Notes under the pieces: model-generated
Told to the model about the DNA's origin: nothing
What the model saw: the letters and a program-made list of their open reading frames with translations, nothing else
The model's database searches: none
NCBI GenBank assembly: GCA_963743875.1
Contig: CAVURM010000005.1
Coordinates: 248,001-312,000, forward strand
Direction of reading: 5' to 3'
DNA: 64,000 bases
Origin: RHKX01 sp963743875
Lineage (GTDB): Bacteria > Actinomycetota > Thermoleophilia > Solirubrobacterales > 70-9
Translations under genes and position numbers: made by a program
In this document: piece by piece, positions 41,351-48,997 of the stretch
Numbering within the stretch: position 1 is the stretch's first letter
Layout of the letters: the number at the start of each line of letters is the position of its first letter

Positions 41351-41365
41351 ACCCCTTCAGGGGTC
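41350..41365. terminator. Hairpin GACCCC-ttca-GGGGTC between convergent genes
   Basis: Perfect 6-bp stem with tetraloop overlapping the last base of the M23 stop and 12 bp before the end of the convergent hydrolase gene at 41378. Confidence 0.5.
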
Positions 41366-41377
41366 CTGGGCCGGAAG

Positions 41378-42094
41378 TCACCCCCGGCCGAGTTCCCGTG
41401 CGATCCACTTCAGCGCAGTCACCTGAAGCTCGGGGTCGTGTTGGACGGATCGGTGGCTGCCGCCCGGAACGACGAGGATCCTCCGCGGGTCGCCGGACAG
41501 CGCGTACAGATCCTCCGACCTCGTATACGGAACCTTTTCGTCGCCGCGAGCGTGCATGAGCATCAGCGGCTTCGGCGCGATCTCGCCCACGGCCTGCTGA
41601 AGATCGTGCTCGCCGAGCCATGCATCGAGCGCCCCCAAATCGGCGCGCATTTCGAACCGCCCCTCGCGCAGCCCCTGGCGCAGCCCTTCCTCCGAGGCCG
41701 GGCAGATCGCGATCGCCCCGGCGATCACCGAAGCGGTTGCGGCCGCGTGGATGGCCAGGTAGCCGCCCATGCTCGACCCGCGGACACAGATGCAGTGACC
41801 ATCGACCCCCTCCACCGCGGCCAGCATCGAGGCCATCCTGCTCACGTCGGCCAGCGCGGCGGGCGCCATCAGGTCCTCGCTCTCGCCGTGCCCACGCTGG
41901 TCATATGTCACGGCGGCCCAGCCGTTGGCGGCGCAGACGCGACCGAAGTCGGCGTGGTTCTCCTTCGCCGAGCCCGCGCCGTGCAGGATCACCATCCCCG
42001 GCCAGGGCGGCTCCGAACGCGGCAGCCAGAGCCAGAAGGGCCTGCTGCCGTGGACGCCGCGCTCGTCGGGAGGATCCGGAGTTGCCAGTCGCAT
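41378..42094 (-). CDS. Alpha/beta hydrolase (dienelactone hydrolase/peptidase-like)
   Basis: 238 residues, ATG 42094. Motifs: GMVILHGAGSAKENHADFGR, YDQRGHGESED, nucleophile VRGSSMGGYLAIHAA (GSSMGG), acid in MHARGDEKVPYTRS and His in VVPGGSHRSVQHDPE. Compact, with little lid, as in S9-like or acyl-peptide hydrolase-type esterases. Cytosolic; substrate unknown. It is divergent from lysA by 42 bp. Confidence 0.87.
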   Translation of the reverse strand: MRLATPDPPDERGVHGSRPFWLWLPRSEPPWPGMVILHGAGSAKENHADFGRVCAANGWAAVTYDQRGHGESEDLMAPAALADVSRMASMLAAVEGVDGHCICVRGSSMGGYLAIHAAATASVIAGAIAICPASEEGLRQGLREGRFEMRADLGALDAWLGEHDLQQAVGEIAPKPLMLMHARGDEKVPYTRSEDLYALSGDPRRILVVPGGSHRSVQHDPELQVTALKWIARELGRG

Positions 42095-42136
42095 CCCCGT
42101 TCAGCCTAGTTGCGAGTCGCGTGTGAGAATGGCCTG

Positions 42137-43468
42137 ATGGCCCAGACGACCCCGACAGCAGCAGGTTCTCCGGCGGCGAGAGGTTCCTCCGCCGACCCGA
42201 TCGTGGGATCCCCCATCTACCCGCTCGGCAGCCGGGTCGCCGAGTCGGGACACCTGGAGGTCGGCGGTTGCGACATCGCCGACGTCGCCCGGGAGTTCGG
42301 AACCCCCGCATATATCTATGCGCCCGACGACATTCGCGCTCGCGCTCGCGCCTACATGGACGCGCTGCGGGTCCGCGACATCGACTTCGAGGTTCTCTAC
42401 GCGAGCAAGGCCGCGCCCTTCACGGCCGCCTATCGGGTCTGCCGCGAGGAGGGGCTGAGCGTCGACGTCGCCTCCGGCGGCGAGTTGCACATGGCGCTGG
42501 CGGCCGGGTTCGAGCCGAAGCGGATCTACATGCACGGCAACAACAAGTCTCCCGATGAGCTGCGGATGGCGTTCGACAGCGATGTCGGATGCATCGTCTT
42601 GGACTCGCTGGACGAGATCGCCCTGGCAGACGCTCTTCTCGATCGCGATCAGGAGGTCCTGATCAGGCTCACTCCCGGCGTCGAGCCATCGACGCATGCG
42701 TCGATCCAGACCGGTCAGGTCGATTCCAAGTTCGGATTCGGGATCGAGGGCGGTGCGGCCGAGGCGGCCGTCGCGGCCGTCGGTGCCACTCGGCACCTGC
42801 GACTTGCGGGCTTCCACGCCCACCTCGGCTCCCAGATCGTCGATCTCGAGCCCTACGCGCGGGCGATCGAGGTCATGGCCGATTTCTGCCGGGCCCATGA
42901 GCCCCGGGTGATGAACGTCGGCGGCGGACTCGGGATCGCCTACTCGGGCGCGGATGATCCGCCCGGCATCGGTTCCTACGTCGATCTCAAGGTGGACGCG
43001 GTTGCCAAGTTCTTCGATCCGATGCCGAAGATCCTGCTGGAGCCCGGGCGGTCGCTCGTCGGTAACGCCGGAGTCACCGTCTACTCGGTCGGCGCGGTCA
43101 AGGAGATTCCCGGCGTGCGGACCTACGTCGCAGTCGACGGCGGCATGTCGGACAATCTGCGGCCGATGCTCTACGGCTCGGAGTACGAGGCGCTGATCGC
43201 GAACCGGGCGTCCGCCTCCCCTGACACGACCACCACGGTCGCCGGCAAGCACTGCGAGTCGGGCGACATCCTGGTGCGCGACGTCGAGCTCGCCGATCCG
43301 CGGCCCGGGGATCTGCTCGTGACACCGGCCACGGGCGCATACGGTTACGCGATGGCCAACAACTACAACGGCATCCCCAGGCCTCCGGTGGTCTTCTGCA
43401 GCGGCGGCGACGCCCGGCTTGTGGTTCGCCGCGAGACCTACGACGATCTGGTTGCCAGAGATGTCTGA
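42137..43468 (+). CDS. lysA: Diaminopimelate decarboxylase
   Basis: 443 residues, ATG 42137. Group IV PLP decarboxylase: Lys91 in FEVLYASKAAPF, SVDVASGGELHMALAAG, HGNNKSPDELRMA, GFHAHLGSQI, VGGGLGIAYSG, EPGRSLVGNAG, and the C-terminal CESGDILVRD and TPATGAYGYAMANNYNG. These fit LysA (CESxD) rather than ornithine decarboxylase. Converts meso-diaminopimelate to lysine. First gene of an operon; its end overlaps hom by 8 bp. Confidence 0.96.
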   Translation: MAQTTPTAAGSPAARGSSADPIVGSPIYPLGSRVAESGHLEVGGCDIADVAREFGTPAYIYAPDDIRARARAYMDALRVRDIDFEVLYASKAAPFTAAYRVCREEGLSVDVASGGELHMALAAGFEPKRIYMHGNNKSPDELRMAFDSDVGCIVLDSLDEIALADALLDRDQEVLIRLTPGVEPSTHASIQTGQVDSKFGFGIEGGAAEAAVAAVGATRHLRLAGFHAHLGSQIVDLEPYARAIEVMADFCRAHEPRVMNVGGGLGIAYSGADDPPGIGSYVDLKVDAVAKFFDPMPKILLEPGRSLVGNAGVTVYSVGAVKEIPGVRTYVAVDGGMSDNLRPMLYGSEYEALIANRASASPDTTTTVAGKHCESGDILVRDVELADPRPGDLLVTPATGAYGYAMANNYNGIPRPPVVFCSGGDARLVVRRETYDDLVARDV

Positions 43469-44699
43469 GCCCGAGTCAGGCGGGATCGTCCGGATCGGCT
43501 TGCTGGGCAAGGGGACCGTGGGCGGCGCGTTCCACACGCTGATCGCCGATCGCGCCGACGCCGTGGAGGCGGCTTCGGGGCGGCGTCCCGAGATCACCGG
43601 CGTCCTGCGGCGCGGAGAGGGCGACTTCGAGCAGATCCTCGCGGACTCCGACGTGATCGTCGAGCTGATCGGCGGGATCGAGCCGGCGCGGGAGTACGTG
43701 CTGGCGGCGCTCAACGCCGGCAAGCCGGTCGTGACCGCCAACAAACAGCTCGTCGCCCAGCACGGAGATGAGCTCTTCGAGGCGGCCCGCGACGCCGGCG
43801 TACAGCTTCGCTTTGAGGCCGCGGTGGCCGGGGCGGTGCCGGTCATCAGGGTCGTCCAGGAGGGCCACGGCGTGCTTCCGATCGAGCGGATCTCGGGCAT
43901 CGTCAACGGGACCACGAACTTCATCCTCAGCGAGATGGCGGAGACGGGCGCGTCCTACGCCGACGTCCTCGCCCGCGCTCAGGAGCTCGGCTACGCTGAA
44001 GCTGATCCCACCGACGACGTCAACGGAGCCGACGCGGCGGCGAAGATGGCGATCCTGGCCCGCCTGGCCTTCGATACCCGGGTCGATCTCGAGGACGTCT
44101 CCTACGAGGGGATCACCGAGATCCGCCCCGACGACATCGCCTACGCCAAGGAGCTGGGCCTGTCGCTGAAGCTGCTCGGCGTCGCGGAGTTGCACGGCGA
44201 CGCGATCAGCGTTCGGGTGTTCCCGTGCTTTCTGTACCGGGGCCATCCGCTCGCGCCGGTCGAGGGTCCCTTCAACGCGGTCACCCTCGAGGGTCCGACG
44301 ATCAGCGAGATCACGATTTCCGGCCCCGGGGCCGGCGGCATCGAAACGGCTTCGGCGGTTCTCGCCGACGTCTATTCCATCCTCAGCGGCGAGGCGCCGG
44401 TGCACGTCGCCGACCGCCGGCTCGGGATTCTCGACGACCTCGAGTCCTCGTTCTACCTTCACCTCGAGGTTGCTGACGAGCCCGGCGTCCTCGCTCGGAT
44501 CGCGGACGTGATCGGGCGCAACGGAATCTCGGTCAAGAGCGTGGTCCAGCGCGGGACCGGCCACGAGGCGAGTCTCGTCATGGTCACCCACCGAGCCGCC
44601 GAACGCGACTTCTACGCCGCGCTCGAGTCGATCTCCGAGCTGGACTTCCTCGGCGCCGCGCCGAGGGCGATCAGGGTGGTCGAGAAGGAATACTCGTGA
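43461..44699 (+). CDS. hom: Homoserine dehydrogenase with C-terminal ACT domain
   Basis: 412 residues, ATG 43461 inside the end of lysA. NAD(P)-binding GLLGKGTVGGAFHTL, VTANKQLVAQHG, catalytic region FEAAVAGAVPVIRVVQEG, SGIVNGTTNFILSEM, AEADPTDDVNGADAAAKMAI, GPGAGGIETASAVLADV, and an ACT domain at the end (FYLHLEVADEPGVLARIADV, SVVQRGTGHEASLVMVTH). Reduces aspartate semialdehyde to homoserine; the ACT domain allows threonine feedback. Confidence 0.96.
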   Translation: MSEPESGGIVRIGLLGKGTVGGAFHTLIADRADAVEAASGRRPEITGVLRRGEGDFEQILADSDVIVELIGGIEPAREYVLAALNAGKPVVTANKQLVAQHGDELFEAARDAGVQLRFEAAVAGAVPVIRVVQEGHGVLPIERISGIVNGTTNFILSEMAETGASYADVLARAQELGYAEADPTDDVNGADAAAKMAILARLAFDTRVDLEDVSYEGITEIRPDDIAYAKELGLSLKLLGVAELHGDAISVRVFPCFLYRGHPLAPVEGPFNAVTLEGPTISEITISGPGAGGIETASAVLADVYSILSGEAPVHVADRRLGILDDLESSFYLHLEVADEPGVLARIADVIGRNGISVKSVVQRGTGHEASLVMVTHRAAERDFYAALESISELDFLGAAPRAIRVVEKEYS

Positions 44700-45733
44700 G
44701 CGGGCTGATCGAGCGTTACCGCGATCACCTTCCGATCGGTGAGAACGATCCGGTCGTCTCGCTCGACGAGGGCGGCACCCCGTTGCTTCACGCGCCGTTG
44801 ATCTCAGAGCGGGTCGGCGCCCGGGTCTACCTGAAGATCGAGGGGGCCAACCCGACCGGCTCCTTCAAGGACAGGGGGATGACCGTCGCCGTCTCGCGCG
44901 CCGTCGCCAACGGAGCGGAGGCGGTGATCTGCGCCTCCACGGGGAACACCGCTGCAAGCGCCGCCGCCTATGCGGCCCGGGCGGGCCTACGGGGGGCGGT
45001 GATCGTCCCGGAGGGAAAGATCGCAATCGGCAAGCTCGCCCAGGCGTTGATGCATGGAGCACGGGTGATTGCGATTCGCGGCAACTTCGACGACGCTCTT
45101 CGGATCGTTCGCGAACTCGCCGAGCGCCACCCGATCGAACTCGTCAACTCGGTCAACCCCTACCGGATCGAGGGCCAGAAGACAGCCGCCTTCGAGGTCT
45201 GTGAGGAGCTCGGCGGCCCGCCCGACGCATTGGCGATCCCGGTCGGTAACGCCGGCAACGTCACCGCCTACAGGAAGGGCTTCCACGAGTTCGGGGGCGC
45301 CATGCCGAGGCTGTTCGGCTTCCAGGCGGCGGGCGCGGCCCCGCTGGTTCTCGGGCACCCGGTCGAGAATCCGGAGACCGTCGCCTCGGCGATCCGAATC
45401 GGAAACCCGGCGCGCTGGGAGGAGGCGATGGACGCCGTCACCTCGTCTCGCGGACGGATCGCGGCGGTCGAGGACGAACAGATCCTCTCCGCCTACATGC
45501 TGCTCGCTTCGGGCGAGGGCGTTTTCTGCGAGCCGGCGTCGGCGGCGTCGGTTGCCGGCATCCTCACCCACGGTCTGCCGGAATCCGCCGAGGGGGGGAC
45601 CCCCGAGACCGTCGTCTGCGTGCTCACCGGCCACGGGCTCAAGGATCCCGATACGGCGCTGGGCAAGGCGCCGCCGGTGATCGGCTGCGAGCCGGAGCTC
45701 GCTGCCGTGGAGCGGATCGTCTTCGCCGACTGA
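44696..45733 (+). CDS. thrC: Threonine synthase
   Basis: 345 residues, GTG 44696 overlapping hom by 4 bp (GTGA). PLP fold type II with Lys58 in NPTGSFKDRGMTVAVS, CASTGNTAASAAAYAARAG, phosphate-binding and glycine-rich AIPVGNAGNVTAYRKGFHEF and VFCEPASAASVAGIL. Short type without the N-terminal extension, as in most actinobacteria. Makes threonine from O-phosphohomoserine. The partner thrB is not in this window; the next gene is unrelated. Confidence 0.96.
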   Translation: MSGLIERYRDHLPIGENDPVVSLDEGGTPLLHAPLISERVGARVYLKIEGANPTGSFKDRGMTVAVSRAVANGAEAVICASTGNTAASAAAYAARAGLRGAVIVPEGKIAIGKLAQALMHGARVIAIRGNFDDALRIVRELAERHPIELVNSVNPYRIEGQKTAAFEVCEELGGPPDALAIPVGNAGNVTAYRKGFHEFGGAMPRLFGFQAAGAAPLVLGHPVENPETVASAIRIGNPARWEEAMDAVTSSRGRIAAVEDEQILSAYMLLASGEGVFCEPASAASVAGILTHGLPESAEGGTPETVVCVLTGHGLKDPDTALGKAPPVIGCEPELAAVERIVFAD

Positions 45734-45777
45734 TCCGGGGATCGGTCGAAACTGCCCCCTTTCGGGCTCGACGAGCG

Positions 45778-45805
45778 TCAAGGTTTCGCGGATTTCCGCC
45801 GATAG
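45778..45805 (+). promoter_or_regulatory. Sigma-28/WhiG-type promoter upstream of the diguanylate cyclase
   Basis: TCAA (45778-45781), 16 nt, then GCCGATAG (45798-45805). This is one mismatch in each box from the WhiG/FliA consensus TAAA-N15/16-GCCGATAA, 70 bp before ATG 45876. It links the c-di-GMP synthase to motility or development regulators. Confidence 0.55.
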
Positions 45806-45875
45806 GATGGATCCGCCGGCCGGCTATTCCGCAGCCTGGTTCGGGGCCCCGAGGGAAGGTTGATACGACAAGCAG

Positions 45876-47678
45876 ATGACGATCGCTCACGTGCTAACTC
45901 TTGCTCTGCTGGTTGCGCTCGGCGTCGCTATCGGTATCGCGTTCGCCTACCTGCGCATCCATGGGCGGGAGGCCCGGTATCGGAGGCTGCTCGACCAGAT
46001 GCCCAACAGCACGGTCGTCGGCTTCGATCGGGATCTGAGGATCGAGTTCGCGCTCGGCCAGGCCGTCCGCGACCGACCGGAGGTGCCCGTGATCGGGCAG
46101 CTCGTGGAGGATGTGCTCCCACCATCAGCTGAGACCACTGAGCTCCTCGACCATTACGCTGCGACCGTTCGCGGCGAGTACCGGAACTTCGAATATCGCT
46201 CCGATGCCTCGGGGACGCTCTTCATGATCCGCACCGCTCCGGTGAGGGACGGCGAGGAGGTCGTCGGCGGGATTGCGATGCTCGAGAACATCAGCGATCA
46301 GCGCCGGACCGAGCGGGAGCTCGCACTTCAAGGGGCCCAGCGGAAGCTGATTCTCGACGCGATGAACGAGGCCTACGTCTCCACCGATTCCGAGGGGACC
46401 GTGACGGCGTGGAACCGGGCCGCGGAGCGAACGTTCGGCTGGACGACAACCGAGGCGGTCGGCCGCTGGCTGCCGGAGCTGATCATTCCGGCCTGCGATC
46501 GCAAGGACTTTGAGGGACTGCTCGCGAGGTCGGTGCCGGGCGTTCCGAATGTGGGGCGCGTGGAGGTGAGGGCCGACCGCCAGGCCCTGCACAAGGATGG
46601 ATCAACGTTCCCGGTCGAGCTGGCGTTGTCGATGGTCGAGGTCGACGGGAAGACGGAGCTCCACTCGCTGATGCACGACATCAGCGAGCGCAAGGACTCG
46701 GAGCTGGAACTGCGCGAGCACGCGGCCGACTTCGAGGCCCTGGCGGACGCGGTCGGTGAGCTCGCCCGAAGCAACGTCGCGGGCGAGGCGCGGGCGGCGA
46801 TCTGCAGGGGCGCCGCCCGGATCGCCGAGGCCGACTTCGGTGCGTTGCTCGAGCCTGATCCGTCCGGCACCGGCCTGCGGGTCACGGCCTCAGACGGGAT
46901 CGACATGGTTGGCGAGTTCGTGCACTTCACGGAGCGCGCCGGTTCGGTCAACAGCTTCAGCACGCGCGAGCCCTTCTTCATCGCCGAGATTGAGGGGAAC
47001 CCGGCGGTGTCGCAGTCCTTCTACCGCGAGCGCGGCCTCACATCGGCCTTCTGGGTTCCGGTCCGCGACGGCGACGATGCGATCGGCGTGATCTCGGTCG
47101 GCTGGAAGCGGCAGGTTCCGGAGGTCCCGGCCCGACTGAAGAGGCTGATGGGCGTGATCGCTGCCGAGGCTGCCGTCGCGATCGATCGCGCGGCCCTGAT
47201 GGATCGGCTCGAGCGGATGGCGCACACCGACGACCTGACCGGCCTGATCAACCGCAGGGCCTGGGATCTCGCCGTCGTGCGGGAGGTGGCGCGTGCCCGC
47301 CGCAACGACACTCCGCTCGCGGTCGCGATGCTCGATCTCGACCGCTTCAAGGGCTACAACGACCAGCACGGCCATCAGGCCGGCGATCGGGTGTTGCGGG
47401 AGGCCGCCAGCGCCTGGCGCTCGGTCCTCCGGGAGACGGATCTGCTGGCCCGTTACGGCGGCGAGGAGTTTGCCGTCGCCTTCCCCAACTGTGAGTGGGA
47501 GGATTCTCAACAGCTGGTCGAACGGTTGCGTCAGGTGACTCCGGCTGCCCAGTCCTGCTCCGCCGGCCTCGCCTGCTGGGACGGCAGCGAGACGGCCGAG
47601 GACCTTCTCGGCCGGGCCGACAAGGCGCTTTATGAAGCCAAGCTGGCCGGGCGCGACCGCACCGTCGTCGCGGGCTAG
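45876..47678 (+). CDS. Membrane-anchored PAS-PAS-GAF-GGDEF diguanylate cyclase
   Basis: 600 residues, ATG 45876. One N-terminal helix (~5-25), PAS (~35-145), PAS with a PAC-like end (~155-275: STDSEGTVTAWNRAAERTFG..HDISERKDSEL), GAF (~285-440: AICRGAARIAEADFG..AAEAAVAIDRAALM), and GGDEF (~445-600) with LDLDRFKGYNDQHGH, active site GGEEF (528-532) preceded by the inhibitory I-site RETD five residues upstream. Both catalytic and product-inhibition motifs are intact, so it should make c-di-GMP from GTP. It senses cytosolic signals through PAS/GAF. No EAL domain. Confidence 0.95.
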   Translation: MTIAHVLTLALLVALGVAIGIAFAYLRIHGREARYRRLLDQMPNSTVVGFDRDLRIEFALGQAVRDRPEVPVIGQLVEDVLPPSAETTELLDHYAATVRGEYRNFEYRSDASGTLFMIRTAPVRDGEEVVGGIAMLENISDQRRTERELALQGAQRKLILDAMNEAYVSTDSEGTVTAWNRAAERTFGWTTTEAVGRWLPELIIPACDRKDFEGLLARSVPGVPNVGRVEVRADRQALHKDGSTFPVELALSMVEVDGKTELHSLMHDISERKDSELELREHAADFEALADAVGELARSNVAGEARAAICRGAARIAEADFGALLEPDPSGTGLRVTASDGIDMVGEFVHFTERAGSVNSFSTREPFFIAEIEGNPAVSQSFYRERGLTSAFWVPVRDGDDAIGVISVGWKRQVPEVPARLKRLMGVIAAEAAVAIDRAALMDRLERMAHTDDLTGLINRRAWDLAVVREVARARRNDTPLAVAMLDLDRFKGYNDQHGHQAGDRVLREAASAWRSVLRETDLLARYGGEEFAVAFPNCEWEDSQQLVERLRQVTPAAQSCSAGLACWDGSETAEDLLGRADKALYEAKLAGRDRTVVAG

Positions 47679-47848
47679 GCGTCGCCCCCTCCAACGGCCG
47701 CGGGAGAGAGCGACGCGTGGCCGAAACATCCGTATGTGAGGTGAGGGCTGCCAGGCGTCCGGCGGTTGACGGCCTACACCTCGGCAAGCCCGCGAATTGA
47801 CACATTCGTCGTCCCATTCGTGCGCCCCGGACCGCCATCGTTCGAACC

Positions 47849-48523
47849 ATGTCCCGAACGCTGTTCGCCCGGGCGCTGGGCGCGGTTGCTCCTCCACTCT
47901 GTCTCTGCTGCCGAGCGCCCCTGTTGCGCTCCGCTCTCGGGCCGGGTCTTTGCCCCCGCTGCGCGGATGAGATCGACCGCGCGAGCGGCCAGGCCTTCCA
48001 TGCCGACGGGATCGAGATCGGATTCGCGCCGCTTCCCTACACCGGGGTCGGCCGCCGGCTGGTGGCGGCGCTGAAGTTCTCCCGGCTGCTCGTCGCGGCT
48101 GAGCTCGGCGCGGCGCTGGTCACCTCGAGGGCGCCCGCAATGGTTCTGGAGGGGACGATCGTTCCCGTGCCGGCCGCCCCGCTGCGATCGCTGCGCCGCG
48201 GGTTCGACCCGGCATCGGAGCTGGCCTTGGCCCTCGCCGGGATCAGCGGGTCCGAGGTCTCGCCGCTTCTGCGTCGGCGGGACCTGCGTCGGCAACGCGG
48301 AAGATCCCGTGCTGCGCGGCTCGCCGCGCCGCCGACCGTCGCGGCGACGGCGAGGGCACCTCGGAAGGCCGTGCTGGTCGACGATGTCGTGACGACGGGG
48401 GCGACGCTCGACGCCTGCGCCAGGGCCCTGCGGGAGGCCGGATCGGAGCGAATCTGCGCCGTTGCGATCGCCGCGGTTCCGCCGCGGGGAAGAGGCCTTG
48501 GAGGTTGGGGCGCGGAGGCGTAG
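47849..48523 (+). CDS. comF: ComF-family phosphoribosyltransferase-like protein
   Basis: 224 residues, ATG 47849. An N-terminal four-Cys zinc ribbon (LCLCCRAPLL and LCPRCADE), then a PRTase domain with the PRPP motif KAVLVDDVVTTGATLDACA. The LRxRGFNQ-like segment is replaced by SLRRGFDPASELA. ComF proteins act in DNA uptake in competent bacteria and may have other roles elsewhere; no com operon is present here. It heads the conserved comF-hpf-secA cluster. The 170-bp gap before it has no gene. Confidence 0.9.
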   Translation: MSRTLFARALGAVAPPLCLCCRAPLLRSALGPGLCPRCADEIDRASGQAFHADGIEIGFAPLPYTGVGRRLVAALKFSRLLVAAELGAALVTSRAPAMVLEGTIVPVPAAPLRSLRRGFDPASELALALAGISGSEVSPLLRRRDLRRQRGRSRAARLAAPPTVAATARAPRKAVLVDDVVTTGATLDACARALREAGSERICAVAIAAVPPRGRGLGGWGAEA

Positions 48524-48563
48524 GATGGGCGTGCCGGACAGCAGGCGACAGATAGGAGACATC

Positions 48564-48911
48564 GTGCAGATCGAGATAGTCGGTCGAGGCTTCGAAGTTG
48601 ACAGTGAGGTTCGCGAGCGGATACGCAAGCGATTCGATCGGGTCAGCCGTCAGGTGTCTGAGCACTCTCGCCTCGAGATCGTCCTCCGCGAGGAGCCGAA
48701 TCCGGCCATCTCCGACAAGTACGTCGCCGAGGCGACCCTGAGGCTGAAGCGGGCAACGCTGCACGCCGAAGAGCACTCGCCGAAGATGGACCACTCGATC
48801 AAGGCGCTGTCGCAGGACATCCACCGGCAGGTCAAGCGCCACCGCGAGTTGCGCCGCAAGCGTTCGACCACCCGACGACTCGTCGGCGAGATTCGAGGCC
48901 GGGAGGCCTGA
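48564..48911 (+). CDS. hpf: Ribosome hibernation-promoting factor (short HPF/YfiA type)
   Basis: 115 residues from GTG 48564, chosen because TAGGAG lies just upstream and it yields the expected N-terminus VQIEIVGRGFEVDSEVRERI. The beta-alpha-beta-beta-beta-alpha fold has LEIVLREEPNP, KYVAEATLRLKRATLHAEEH and SIKALSQDIHRQVKRHRELR. It lacks the C-terminal dimerisation domain of long HPF. Binds the 30S subunit in stationary phase. Its place directly before secA is common in Gram-positives. Confidence 0.93.
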   Translation: MQIEIVGRGFEVDSEVRERIRKRFDRVSRQVSEHSRLEIVLREEPNPAISDKYVAEATLRLKRATLHAEEHSPKMDHSIKALSQDIHRQVKRHRELRRKRSTTRRLVGEIRGREA

Positions 48912-48997
48912 GCGCCGAATCGGGCTGAGCTGCCGACCCCCGCCCCTCCCAGCATCGCCGCCCGAGGGAGGATCAGGGGTTCGGTACTCTCAACCCG

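Noticed and set aside
45734..45875. c-di-GMP riboswitch in the leader of the GGDEF gene
   Set aside because: No GEMM-type conserved core is visible; the notable element there is the sigma-28-like promoter.
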